NCBI RefSeq assembly: GCF_014132355.1
Contig: NZ_BLZO01000024.1
Location: 1 to 64,000, forward strand
Origin: Okeania sp. KiyG1
GTDB lineage: Bacteria > Cyanobacteriota > Cyanobacteriia > Cyanobacteriales > Microcoleaceae
DNA length: 64,000 nt
Direction of reading: 5' to 3'
Shown here: positions 17,387 through 26,815 of the stretch, piece after piece
Layout of the letters: every line of letters starts with the position of its first letter
Numbering within the stretch: the stretch's first letter is position 1
Program-made: the position numbers and the translations under genes
Notes under the pieces: model-generated
Database searches by the model: none
What the model saw: only the letters and a program-made list of their open reading frames with translations
What the model was told of the DNA's origin: nothing

Positions 17387-19609
17387 ATGCAAAATAATTT
17401 CCCCCTTTCACCAAAACAACAAAACCTACCTAACCAAAGATGGCTAATATATCCAGAACAACCAGAAATAACTAAACAACTAGCCAAAACTCTAGAAATA
17501 TCACCCCTAATTGCCCAGACATTAATTAACCGGGATATTTCTACTATAGACCAAGCACAAGCATTTTTGGACCCTGAGTCAATAAAACTACCTCTACCAA
17601 TACAAGAATTTCCCGACTTAGATATTAGTCTCAACTTATTACAAACTACAATTTCTCAAGAACAAAAAATTGCTATTTGTGGTGACTATGATGCAGATGG
17701 CATGACTAGCACTGCTTTATTGTTGCGCGCTCTCAAACATCTAGGGGCAAAAGTTGACTATGCTATTCCTAGTCGAATGCAGGAAGGTTACGGCATTAAC
17801 CAACGCATTGTTGAGGAGTTTCATCAGGAAGGAGTAAGTCTCATTCTCACTGTAGATAATGGTATTGCTGCTTATGAACCTATTGCTAGGGCAAGGGAAT
17901 TAGGTGTAAATGTCATTATTACCGACCACCACGACATTCCACCGCAACTACCACCAGCTCACGCTATCCTCAACCCCAAACTTATTTCAGAAACTTCTCC
18001 TTATCGGGGTGTGGCAGGAGTGGGGGTTGCTTACATTTTGGCAGTATCTCTAGCGCAACGTTTGGGAAAACACCAAGGTTTAATTAAGCCACTTTTGGAA
18101 TTATTCACCTTGGGTACTATTGCTGACTTGGCGCCCCTAACTGGAGTAAACCGTCGCTTGGTGAAACGGGGGTTACAATATTTGCCTCACTCCCAGTTAC
18201 CAGGAGTTCAAGCATTAATTCAGGTATCTGGTGTCAAAGCTAAGGAAGATGGAAGATGGAAGATGGAAGATGGAAGATGGAAGAGGGAAGAGGGAACTTA
18301 TCAAGAAGGAAGAGGGAAGAAGGAAGAGGGAAGAGGGTATCCCCCCTTGCCCCCCTTTGAAAGGGGGGAGGAAGAGGGAACTCAAACGCCAACCAATTTT
18401 CAACACTCTGTAGACGACGAGGTATTAAACTCAAAATCAAAAGATAATCAAAAATCTCTTAAACCTGATGATATTGGTTTTCGCCTTGGCCCCCGCATCA
18501 ATGCAGTGGGACGTATTGCTGACCCACAAATTGTAATTGAGCTTTTGACTACTGATGATATGGGAATAGCTTTGGAAAGGGCGATGCAATGTGAAGAAAT
18601 TAATCAGCAACGACAACTGTTATGTGAGGAAATTGAACAAGAGGCGATCGCTTGGTGTGAGTCAAGTCAGATAAATTTACAGGAGGAAAGGGTTTTGGTT
18701 GTGGTGCAACCTGGATGGCATCATGGTGTTATTGGTATTGTTGCTTCTCGGTTGGTGGAGCGTTATGGGGTGCCTGTTTTTATTGGCACTTATGAGGAGG
18801 AGGGACAAGAAATAATTCGTGGTTCTGCTCGTGGCATTCCTGAGTTTCATGTTTTTGAGGCGTTACAATTTTGCGATGAGCTATTAGGAAAGTATGGAGG
18901 TCATCGAGCGGCGGGAGGTTTTTCTTTCTCGGCAGAAAATTTAGATAAGTTTCGTTCTCGTCTGAGTGAGTTTGCTCATCAATGTTTAGAAATTCAGCAT
19001 CTAAAACCGTTAATTAGTATTGATGCGGAGGCAGAAATTCAGGAATTAAATTTTGATTTATATCGTCAAATAGATTTACTTCATCCCTGCGGAATTGAAA
19101 ATAAAGACCCTGTATTTTGGAGTCGGAATGTCAAAATTTCTGAACAAAGAATTGTGGGTAAGGGACATATTAAGTTAACTTTAATTGCTGGGGAAATAAT
19201 TCAGGCGATCGCTTGGCGTTGGGGCGATTATTTTCCTCTGCCTTCAGTGGTAGATATTGCTTATAAAATGCGGGAAAATACTTGGAATGGTCAGAGTAAT
19301 ATTGAGTTGGAATTATTAGGAGTACGTTTGCCGATGGAAGTTTCTAGGAATTCACAAACTTCGCCTCAAATTTTTCCTCAAAAAGCGGAATTTTATTACA
19401 GTAGTCGCCCTTACATTTGCAGTCTTTATCAAATAGGAGATGTGCAGGAATTAAGAATTAGAAATTCCCGTGGAGAAGTATTAGCAATTCAACGGGGACA
19501 AAAAATAGGTTTGTTAGGTAAAACTCGTAATAATGCCAAACAAGTAGATGTTTCAGATGCTCGTTTTTTTAATTTAATTAAAGCAGCTATGAGTGCTTTA
19601 AAGTTATAA
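17387..19609 (+). CDS. recJ: Single-stranded-DNA exonuclease RecJ
   Basis: RecJ degrades single-stranded DNA 5' to 3' in recombination and mismatch or base-excision repair. This 740-aa protein has the DHH-superfamily motifs CGDYDADGMTST (Asp100, Asp102, Asp104), VDNG near 150, TDHHD (Asp180-His182), GTIADLAPL, and the DHHA1 motif KYGGHRAAGGFSF. Residues ~286-358 are a foreign insert of Gly/Glu/Arg/Lys-rich repeats (EDGRWKMEDGRWKREEG and following) that ends before DDIGFRLGPRINAVGR. It is encoded by intergenic-type repeats but keeps the frame. The insert lies between the DHH core and the next conserved block, probably a surface loop. No clear Shine-Dalgarno sequence is seen at 17387. Confidence 0.95.
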   Translation: MQNNFPLSPKQQNLPNQRWLIYPEQPEITKQLAKTLEISPLIAQTLINRDISTIDQAQAFLDPESIKLPLPIQEFPDLDISLNLLQTTISQEQKIAICGDYDADGMTSTALLLRALKHLGAKVDYAIPSRMQEGYGINQRIVEEFHQEGVSLILTVDNGIAAYEPIARARELGVNVIITDHHDIPPQLPPAHAILNPKLISETSPYRGVAGVGVAYILAVSLAQRLGKHQGLIKPLLELFTLGTIADLAPLTGVNRRLVKRGLQYLPHSQLPGVQALIQVSGVKAKEDGRWKMEDGRWKREEGTYQEGRGKKEEGRGYPPLPPFERGEEEGTQTPTNFQHSVDDEVLNSKSKDNQKSLKPDDIGFRLGPRINAVGRIADPQIVIELLTTDDMGIALERAMQCEEINQQRQLLCEEIEQEAIAWCESSQINLQEERVLVVVQPGWHHGVIGIVASRLVERYGVPVFIGTYEEEGQEIIRGSARGIPEFHVFEALQFCDELLGKYGGHRAAGGFSFSAENLDKFRSRLSEFAHQCLEIQHLKPLISIDAEAEIQELNFDLYRQIDLLHPCGIENKDPVFWSRNVKISEQRIVGKGHIKLTLIAGEIIQAIAWRWGDYFPLPSVVDIAYKMRENTWNGQSNIELELLGVRLPMEVSRNSQTSPQIFPQKAEFYYSSRPYICSLYQIGDVQELRIRNSRGEVLAIQRGQKIGLLGKTRNNAKQVDVSDARFFNLIKAAMSALKL
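18242..18466 (+). repeat. Dispersed repeats inserted in frame within recJ
   Basis: The stretch combines GGAAGATGGAAGATGG and GGAAGAGGGAAG purine runs, a GCCCCCCTTTGAAAGGGGGG hairpin seen elsewhere in intergenic DNA, and a segment (CTGTAGACGACGAGGTATTA) shared with intergenic copies at ~36625 and ~40785 and with the glycosyltransferase gene at ~60580-60600. The length is a multiple of three and no stop arises. Confidence 0.9.
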
Positions 19610-20021
19610 AAGAAGGAAGCTTCATTAAAGTCAAAAGTCAAAAGTCAAAAGTCAAAAGTTAGAAGTTATAAGTTAGAAGTTATAAGTAATATTTTAGGTA
19701 TTTAAAACCTCTTATGAAAAATTAAATGTTCCCAGTGCGAGCATCTTGCTCGCTTCGAGGTGTACCTCACCAAGTTGGAACCCGCTTTCATTAATGGATA
19801 ATGGATAATGGATAATTACCTCTCCCTAAAAGTGAGAGGATTGACCAATCAGGAAAAAATTTATTTTTTCCCTTTGAAAGGGGAGGCTAATAAAGCTGAA
19901 TTATTGAATTATTGAGTTATTTAATTATTAATTATTCGGTAATTTCCACTATCATTATTCCTTTCTCCTGACTCCTGATGACTGACTCCTGACTCCTGAA
20001 GTTTTACAACTATTTAATCAA
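19610..20021. other. Intergenic low-complexity repeats
   Basis: It holds AAAAGTCAAAAGTC heptamer runs (19630-19690), GGATAATGGATAAT runs and a CTCCTGACTCCTGA run just before the next gene. No gene or clear terminator is seen. Confidence 0.5.
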
Positions 20022-20642
20022 ATGAATAATCAACTCTTGAAAGAAAAATTACAAGCAACAATCAAAAATATTCCAACTAAAAATGATGGTTCTCCTGTAA
20101 CGAATTTGAAATTAGATAAAACTTTAGTTACAGAAATTGAACAATTAACAACAGACTTAGAAAATCTCAATCCTCATCCTCAACCACTCCGAAGCGCTAC
20201 TAATTTATTAGATGGAACTTGGCAATTGCAATACTCTACAGCTAGAGAAATTCGTTTTTTAGATTCCCTACCATTGGGTTTACAAGTAGGTAAAGTTTAT
20301 CAAGTAATTGATGTTGCTAATAAAGTATTTTTTAATCAAGCCCAAGTACAACATCCTCTGAAATTAATATCAGGAAATGTAAAAGTAACTGCTAGGTTTG
20401 AACCTGCTATTGATAAGTCTGGTTTAGCAGATAAACGCATTAATGTTTATTTTGACAAACGTTATTTGGCAATTGAGAAAATTGTGGGTATTAATACCCC
20501 TAAATTAAATCCTTTTAAAGTTGTGGCTGCGAATAATCCTCAAGGTAGAGTTGCTACACTGGATATTACTTATTTAGACGAAACTTTAAGAATTGGACGT
20601 GGAGGGGATAAAAGTTTATTTATTCTGAATAAAGTTGTGTAG
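20022..20642 (+). CDS. PAP/fibrillin family protein
   Basis: This 206-aa protein is of the plastid-lipid-associated (fibrillin) family, lipocalin-like proteins of thylakoids and plastoglobules in cyanobacteria and plants. Supporting blocks are LLDGTWQLQYSTAREIRFLD (~residues 67-86), LGLQVGKVYQVID, the ARFEP segment, and the C-terminal TLDITYLDETLRIGRGG with LFIL, where family members have a conserved acidic residue. There is no signal peptide. The gene stands alone between repeat-filled regions. The exact ligand is not known. Confidence 0.88.
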   Translation: MNNQLLKEKLQATIKNIPTKNDGSPVTNLKLDKTLVTEIEQLTTDLENLNPHPQPLRSATNLLDGTWQLQYSTAREIRFLDSLPLGLQVGKVYQVIDVANKVFFNQAQVQHPLKLISGNVKVTARFEPAIDKSGLADKRINVYFDKRYLAIEKIVGINTPKLNPFKVVAANNPQGRVATLDITYLDETLRIGRGGDKSLFILNKVV

Positions 20643-20754
20643 CGCTACGCCCTAGGGAATAGGGAATAGGGAATAGGGAATAGTAAACTTTTAAAGGGTT
20701 TTAGGGTTTAGAAATTTCCTAACTTTAATGCGTAGCGCCATATAGGAGAAGACA

Positions 20755-20936
20755 GAAGTAAGAAGGAAGAGGATAGGAGTAAGAATTGTCCCAAGATTGT
20801 TCTGCCCAACTATCGCCTAAAATACGCTCCTTTTTGAGCGTTTTAGACTGAAACAGGCACATTTTTTTCGACCCCAAAAAGGCACTTGTCTTTATATATC
20901 AATACTTTTAGATTTAATCAGCAAGCCCTAATTAAA
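20755..20936 (+). repeat. Dispersed repeat ending AATCAGCAAGCCCTAATTA
   Basis: This copy ends 4 bp before the cupin start and contains a stem-loop (TACGCTCCTTTTTGAGCG). Related copies lie at about 21368-21604, 26541-26787, 32173-32345 (inverted) and 50755-50977 (inverted). Better-preserved copies have TTAGGGCTTGCTGA-like inverted ends, so it is probably a MITE family. Several copies sit immediately upstream of genes. Confidence 0.65.
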
Positions 20937-20940
20937 AATC

Positions 20941-21210
20941 ATGGAAGAGATATTAAAAAATTTACTATCACATAAAAATGTCAAAGTTAATAAAATAATT
21001 TCACCCCCTAATTTTGTCAGTGAAGAATTTATTCAAGATGAAGATGAATGGGTAACATTGCTTCAAGGTGCCGCCATATTAGAAATCAATCAAAAGACAA
21101 CAAAATTAGTCAAAGATAGTCATATTTTTATACCAGCTAAAACCCCACATAAAATTATTTCAACAGATCCAAATATAGAAACAATTTGGCTTGCTATTCA
21201 TATTTATTAG
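20941..21210 (+). CDS. Small cupin-domain protein
   Basis: The 89-aa product has a single cupin fold: EDEWVTLLQGAAILEI in motif 1 and the LVKDSHIFIPAKTPHKI segment, where the G(D/S)xxxIPAxxxHR motif is usual. Only one His of the typical metal ligands is evident (PHKI), so metal binding is uncertain. Such short cupins are commonly of unknown substrate. The start directly follows a dispersed repeat, which may supply its promoter. Confidence 0.8.
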   Translation: MEEILKNLLSHKNVKVNKIISPPNFVSEEFIQDEDEWVTLLQGAAILEINQKTTKLVKDSHIFIPAKTPHKIISTDPNIETIWLAIHIY

Positions 21211-21855
21211 CAGAAGGAAGAAGGAAGAAGAAATAAGGAAAAATTTTGCGTTGTCTGAGTTTTAAGCTTTTGATATGTCTTAACCTTTCCTTCGACTGCT
21301 ATATCTCTAATATCATCTCTGAATAAATAAGGGAGTAGAGAGAATATTGAAGACTTAAGTTATTAATTAGGATTTGCTGAAAAAGTCTTTTTGCTCTTCG
21401 TAGTAGTCAGTAGTCAGTAGTCAGGAGAAATGGGAATTATAGAGGAGATAGTCGGAAAAATTGTAAGAGTGATTTTTCTGTCATAATCGTCCCAAAATAC
21501 TAGCTTTTTGAGTTTTTTCCACCAAAAAACTGACACTTTTTTAGACAAAAAAATGCTACAAGCTTTATCTGTCAATGCTTTGATATTTAATCAGTAAGCT
21601 CTAATTAATAAGTAAGATTAAGAAATATTTTTAGCAATTTATTTCCATGAAATAAAAATATCTTATTCCTTACAGCAGATTCCACCAAACGTGAGATACA
21701 CCTATCGCAGGCAAGATGCCCGCACTACAAATATTTAATTGTTAATCTCTGTATTTATTATGCGAGAAATATGCTGTATTTTCCTACTCCTTACTCCCAA
21801 GAATATATTATAGCGTTTCTCAAACTAATAAGGTACACCTATCTTTATTTCTATT
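21211..21855. other. Intergenic with one MITE-like repeat
   Basis: About 21368-21604 is a copy of the TTAGGGCTTGCTGA repeat family (left TAGGATTTGCTGAAAAAG, right ATCAGTAAGCTCTAATTA). GTAGTCAGTAGTCAG runs lie inside it. The remaining sequence shows no gene. Confidence 0.5.
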
Positions 21856-22872
21856 CTATTCCCTATTCCCTGTTCCCTGTTCCCTGTTCCCTGTTCCCTC
21901 AAACCTAAAATTTTGTACTTCACCATTATGGGAATTGCAATAAATACATAAAAACAAAAATAACCCCATTCCAACAATATATTTAAAAATATCAGGTACT
22001 AACGGACTAGGTGAGAAAAACCCTTCAATAATTCCAGCAATAACTAACAACACCACAACACCAAAAACCAACTGTGCAGCTTGAAAACCATAAAACTTTA
22101 AAGCATCAACTCGACGATATTTACCCGGAAATAAAATAGCTCTTGCTATTAATAAACCCGCCCCACCAGCCAAAAATATTGCAGGTAACTCCAAAGCACC
22201 ATGAGGAAATACAAAACCCCAAAAAGGAACAGCCAAATTATGCTGACTAACTAGAGCGCCAATTGCCCCAATTAATAATCCATTAAATACCAACAAATAA
22301 ACTGTATAAATACCACCACTAACACCACCAGCTACTGCAGAAAAAGAAACCCGTAAATTATTAATCATAATATTACTAGAAGCAAGAGGTTCAACTCCCA
22401 CTATCGACCCCATCCATAACTCTTGACGGTCTCGTACCTGAGAAATCAAAGATTCTGGCACTATCAACGACATAAACACTGGGTCTTGCCAACTATACCA
22501 CCAGGCCACCAATCCACCAAGCAAAAAAAACGCCGTCGCCACTGCCGTGTAAACCCAAGTTTTTTGCACCACTGCTGGAAACCCCCAACGACAAAATTCC
22601 CAGACTGCTTGCCATTCCTGCTTCTGGTTTCCCTGATAAATTTGAGTGTAACCACGAGTAGTCAACCTCTGTAAATCTTGCTCCAGAATATTGCCCACTT
22701 GGTGAGTTTTAGCACGGGCCAAATCTGCCGATACAGAACGATATAAACTGGCCATTTCCCTAATTTGAGCTGCTGGCAATGATTTTAATCCCTTTTTTTC
22801 TACTTGCCTTAATAAAGAGTCTAAATACTGCCAATTTTTTTCTCTACGTTTAATCCAACGGTTAATATTCAT
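21856..22872 (-). CDS. SpoIIM-like (DUF95) membrane protein
   Basis: This 338-aa membrane protein has the cyanobacterial SpoIIM/DUF95 signature: N-terminal NINRWIKRREKNWQYLDSLL, LYRSVSADLARAKT, then several transmembrane helices including the segment FVFPHGALELPAIFLAGGAG. In SpoIIM this region contributes to peptidoglycan-remodelling complexes, but the cyanobacterial role is unknown. The neighbours on the other strand include an RDD protein, a frequent companion of SpoIIM-like proteins. The C-terminal tail (GTGNREQGTGNRE) is encoded by dispersed GGGAACAGGGAACA repeats, so the ancestral stop has been lost. Confidence 0.88.
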   Translation of the reverse strand: MNINRWIKRREKNWQYLDSLLRQVEKKGLKSLPAAQIREMASLYRSVSADLARAKTHQVGNILEQDLQRLTTRGYTQIYQGNQKQEWQAVWEFCRWGFPAVVQKTWVYTAVATAFFLLGGLVAWWYSWQDPVFMSLIVPESLISQVRDRQELWMGSIVGVEPLASSNIMINNLRVSFSAVAGGVSGGIYTVYLLVFNGLLIGAIGALVSQHNLAVPFWGFVFPHGALELPAIFLAGGAGLLIARAILFPGKYRRVDALKFYGFQAAQLVFGVVVLLVIAGIIEGFFSPSPLVPDIFKYIVGMGLFLFLCIYCNSHNGEVQNFRFEGTGNREQGTGNRE

Positions 22873-22953
22873 TAAGTTTTCCTAATAGCTACCTATAGCT
22901 AGCTTAAGATAAATATAAAATTTTCACTGCAAATAATTGAAATAAATTTAGTT

Positions 22954-23895
22954 ATGTCTGAAAATTCAACTCCACCTATGGAACCTCTGAGTGTAGGAAA
23001 TGTTGTTAGCGCTGGGTTGAGAATATATCGAGACCATTTTATGTCTTATTTTCGTATCTCTTTGAGGGCAACTTTATGGTCTTTTTTACCTATAGTTTTT
23101 GCATTATTATGTATCCCTCTAGTTTTTCTTTCTGGAGATTATACAATTTTGTTTGTACTAATACTAATTCTTATTGTGCCGGTGTTATTTATTTATTGTG
23201 CTGCTAAATATTTTGTTAATTCAGCACTAATTTCACGTTTAGTTTTTGGCGTTTTAACAAATCAATTAGAAACTGTAAGTTCTGCTAGACAAATGGTTAA
23301 TCCCCAAATGTGGAATATATGGAAAGCACTATTTGCTGTAGGGATAATTTTGTTTGTTTTCAATTTAATTTTAACATTGGCTCAACAGTTAATATTTTCT
23401 CTACTTGCATATATTCTAGCAAGCTTAAATCTTGAGTTAATGTTACCACTGATAAGTCTTCTACTTTCTGTAGTTGTTTTGGGATTATATATTTGGTTAT
23501 ACTCTCGTTTATTTATTCCTGAAGTGTCTTTGGCAGTAGAAACAAATATTAATACTAGCCAAGGGATAAGCAGAAGTTGGGAATTAACTAAAGGGTCTGT
23601 ATTCCGAATTCAATTAATAGTTTTTATCACCTTTCTGGTAACTATACCAATGTATATTGTTGCCACAATTCCGATTTTAGCCAGTTTTGCTTCAATAGTT
23701 TTTACAGCAGCGAATTCTCCTGCCGCTGCACTACAGCAATTTGCACCTATTATTTTGATAACATTGATATTATTTTTCGTAGCGACAGTAGCTATTACTC
23801 CTTTTTGGCAGGTAATTAAAGGTGTGATTTACTATGATCTTCGATCTCGTCGGGAAGGTATGGGTTTAGAGTTAAGAAAGCGAGAAATAATTTAA
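22954..23895 (+). CDS. Multi-pass membrane protein, paralogue 1 of 4
   Basis: The 313-aa protein has about six hydrophobic segments, a conserved start (LSVGNVVSAGLRIYRDHFMS), a central RSWELTKGSVFRI motif and a cytoplasmic-looking end (PFWQVIKGVIYYDLRSRREG, then MGLELRK). I recognise it as a common cyanobacterial membrane family, similar in layout to the glycerophosphodiesterase membrane domain, but cannot assign a function. It is divergent from the SpoIIM-like gene (81 bp apart) and heads a run of four paralogues followed by an RDD gene. Confidence 0.8.
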   Translation: MSENSTPPMEPLSVGNVVSAGLRIYRDHFMSYFRISLRATLWSFLPIVFALLCIPLVFLSGDYTILFVLILILIVPVLFIYCAAKYFVNSALISRLVFGVLTNQLETVSSARQMVNPQMWNIWKALFAVGIILFVFNLILTLAQQLIFSLLAYILASLNLELMLPLISLLLSVVVLGLYIWLYSRLFIPEVSLAVETNINTSQGISRSWELTKGSVFRIQLIVFITFLVTIPMYIVATIPILASFASIVFTAANSPAAALQQFAPIILITLILFFVATVAITPFWQVIKGVIYYDLRSRREGMGLELRKREII

Positions 23896-24076
23896 TTTTT
23901 TTCAATCTGACATAATGCAAAATTTAGCCAATAATCTACTTCAGGAAGCTGATATTTATCAGCCATTGTCTAATTCAACGGTTAATATCCACTAAATTTT
24001 CTGAATAGCTATATGTAACTGTCTTAAGATTAAAAATAAAATTTTTAGTTCAATTAACTTAAGAATAAATGTACTT

Positions 24077-24398
24077 ATGTATGAAAATACAACAACACCA
24101 ATTACACCTTATAAGTGATAAGTACCGGGAATATTGTTAGTGCTGGCATGAGAATTTATCAAGACCATTTTAAGTCTTATTTTGGTATAGCTATTAGAGG
24201 AACTTTATGGTCTTTTCTGCCATTTTTAGCTTTAATTCCCATACATCTAATTTTGGTTTATGGTCAAGCTATGATATTGGATTATTAAGTAATGTCTTTT
24301 TATTACCATTCTGGCAAGCTATAAAAGCTGTAGTTTATTATGACCTTAGAACTCGTCGAGAAGGTATGGGTTTACAGTTAAGAAAGCAAGACATTTAA
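24077..24398 (+). pseudogene. Membrane paralogue 2, internally deleted
   Basis: The first ~190 nt (MYENTTTPITPYK then a stop, with RIYQDHFKSYFGIAIRGTLW downstream) match the start of the family. About 600 nt are missing, and it resumes at DIGLLSNVFLLPFWQAIKAV through to the end QLRKQDI. With a stop near codon 14 and the central membrane segments gone, it is non-functional. Confidence 0.85.
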
Positions 24399-24451
24399 TC
24401 TTGTTGTAGCAGGGTCATTTCAGTTATTAGTTATCAGTTGTAAATTTAGTC

Positions 24452-25405
24452 ATGTCTCAAAATCCAATAACACTAACTAAACTTCTCAGTGTGGGAAATG
24501 TTGTTAGTGCAAGTATCCGAATTTATCGAGATAATTTTAAGTCTTATTTTGGTGTAGCTATTAGAGCAACTTTATGGTATTTTTTGCCATTTTTAGCTTT
24601 AATTCCCATACCTATAGTTTTGATTTATGGTCAACAAGGCAATCGTTCCAGTTTTTTATTATTAATTGCTGTTTGGTTATTATTGTTTGCTTTTTGTACT
24701 GCAAAATCAATTGTTAATAGTGCAATAATTGGTAGATTAGTATTCGGAGAATTAGCTAATCTACCAGAAACTGTTCGTGAAGTTAGGCGAAGTTTAGCAC
24801 CGAAAATATGGTCTTTCTTATGGGCATTTTTTCTATTTTCTTTAATTGTAATTTTAGTCCCATTTATACTTTTGTTTTTGATGTCATTTATTGGTGGTAT
24901 TATCATAACTATTTTAGGTTTTTCAGTAAATAATAATGATTTAGGTAGTGTAATTTTAGGAAGTACTTTTTTAGCTATTTTATTCATTGTTCTTGCTATA
25001 TTATTGGCTCGTTTTTTTATTCTTGAAATACCTTTGGCGGTTGAAGAAGTTGCCGGGGCAACTAAAACTTTAGGAAGGAGTTGGGAATTAACCAAAGGAT
25101 ATGTGAGACGAATTTTTATTATATTAGTAATAGCAGGTTTGATAACTCTTCCTGTTGGGATAATTTTACAAATTTTTACCACAATACTTCAAGGTATTCT
25201 ACTATTAGCTATTTCTCCCACTCAACCAATAGATGCAACAAATCCAAATATTCAGTTTCTATCATTTCTACTTGGATATGCGATTGGATTATTAAGTAAT
25301 GTCTTCTTATTACCATTCTGGCAAGCCATAAAAGCTGTCGTCTACTATGACCTCAGAACTCGTAGAGAAGGTATAGATTTACAGTTAAGAAAACAAGATA
25401 TTTAA
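24452..25405 (+). CDS. Multi-pass membrane protein, paralogue 3 of 4
   Basis: This 317-aa intact paralogue starts LLSVGNVVSASIRIYRDNFK, has ~6 hydrophobic segments, the motif LGRSWELTKGYVRRIF near residue 207-222 and the end ALPFWQAIKAVVYYDL-like tail with RTRREGIDLQLRKQDI. It is the closest relative of copies 2 and 4, which share long nucleotide identity, whereas copy 1 is more distant. The spacer to copy 4 is only 24 bp. Function unknown. Confidence 0.8.
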   Translation: MSQNPITLTKLLSVGNVVSASIRIYRDNFKSYFGVAIRATLWYFLPFLALIPIPIVLIYGQQGNRSSFLLLIAVWLLLFAFCTAKSIVNSAIIGRLVFGELANLPETVREVRRSLAPKIWSFLWAFFLFSLIVILVPFILLFLMSFIGGIIITILGFSVNNNDLGSVILGSTFLAILFIVLAILLARFFILEIPLAVEEVAGATKTLGRSWELTKGYVRRIFIILVIAGLITLPVGIILQIFTTILQGILLLAISPTQPIDATNPNIQFLSFLLGYAIGLLSNVFLLPFWQAIKAVVYYDLRTRREGIDLQLRKQDI

Positions 25406-25429
25406 TTTTGTAACAAGGTAAATTTAGTC

Positions 25430-26520
25430 ATGTCTCAAAATCTAATAACAGTAACTAAACTGTTAAGCGTGGGCAATATTGTTAGTGCTAGTATCCGAAT
25501 TTATCGAGATAATTTTAAGTCTTATTGTGGTGTAGCTATTAGAGCAACTTTATGGTTTTTGTTGCCATTTTTAGCTATCATTCCCATACCTATAATTTTG
25601 GTTGACGACCGAGCCAATAACTCAAGTTTTTTATTGTTAATTCCTGTTTGGTTATTATTATTTGCTTTTTGTACTACAAAATCAATTGTTAATCGTGCGA
25701 TAATTGGTAAATTAGTATTTGGAGTATTAGCAAATAAACTAGAAACTGTTCGTGAAACTCGACGGACTTTAGCCCCGAAACTGTGGAATTTTTTATTGGC
25801 ATTTTTGGGATTATTTTTAATTGGGATTGGAGTTGCATTTGTAGTTTTTGTTTTCATAGTATTTTTCTTGCTATTATCAGTGTTATTACAAATTTTCCGG
25901 TAAATGTAAATAACGATTTAACTACTTTAGCTTTAGGAAATACTTTTTTGCTATTTACTTGATTTTGTTTATGACATTATTGAATCGCTTTATTTTTTTT
26001 GAAATGCCTTTGGTTGTTGAAGAAAATATTACTGCAACTCGAAGTTTAGGACGCAGTTGGGTATTAACTAAAGGATATATAAGGCGAATTTTTGTGATAT
26101 TGCTAGTAGCAACTTTAGTTGCATTACCTGTTGGTGTAATATTGTATATTTTTTCTGAAATATTCTATGATATTTTCAAAATACTCTATGAAATTTTTAG
26201 ACTAAAACCACCTATATTTTCTGGCTCAAAAATTGATTCCAGTTTGGAGATAGTTTTTGACATATTGATAACAGCAACTATATTAATATTGCCATTTTGT
26301 ATGACTTTGGGGCTAATCTCTGCTCCTGTAGGAGTTATGCTAGATATTGAACTAAACAATCCAACTTCTCTACTGCTATTATTGGTATTTTATTATGTCA
26401 TTTTTCTTTAAACAATGTACTTATATTACCATTTTGGCAAGCAATAAAAGCTGTGATTTATTATGATCTCCGAACTCGTAGAGAAGGTATAGATTTACAG
26501 TTAAGAAAACAAAATATTTA
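25430..26520 (+). pseudogene. Membrane paralogue 4, multiply frameshifted
   Basis: An intact frame covers 25430-25903 (LLSVGNIVSASIRIYRDNFK through the second membrane region). It then shifts to 25959-26411 (NRFIFFEMPLVVEENITATR and LGRSWVLTKGYIRRIF) and shifts again to the family C-terminus LPFWQAIKAVIYYDLRTRRE ending at 26520. At least two frameshifts and a short loss separate these parts, so one protein is unlikely. Confidence 0.85.
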
Positions 26521-26540
26521 ATCTTATTAGCAGCAAATAA

Positions 26541-26787
26541 GTAGGGCTTGCTAAAGAAAGTCTTCTCGTAGGGTTAGGAGTCAGAAGTCAGGAGTCAGGA
26601 GTCAGAATTTACAGGGAGTTTAGAGGTGGGAGTCGGAAGAATAGTCCGTTAGTTTTTCTGTCAAGTGTGAGCCTTTAATACTAACTTTTTGAACCTTTTT
26701 GACCTAAAAGCTTGCACTTTTTCAATACCTAAAAAGGCTAAAACCAATATCATTCAATGCTTTCATATTTAATCAGCAAACCCTAAG
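26541..26787 (+). repeat. TTAGGGCTTGCTGA-type MITE copy
   Basis: The left end TAGGGCTTGCTAAAG and the right end TCAGCAAACCCTAAG are inverted repeats. The interior has GTCAGGAGTCAGGA runs and a stem around CTAACTTTTTGAACC. The copy ends 29 bp before the RDD start. Confidence 0.65.
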
Positions 26788-26815
26788 TAAGCAGAAAATC
26801 TCATCAATATTAACA

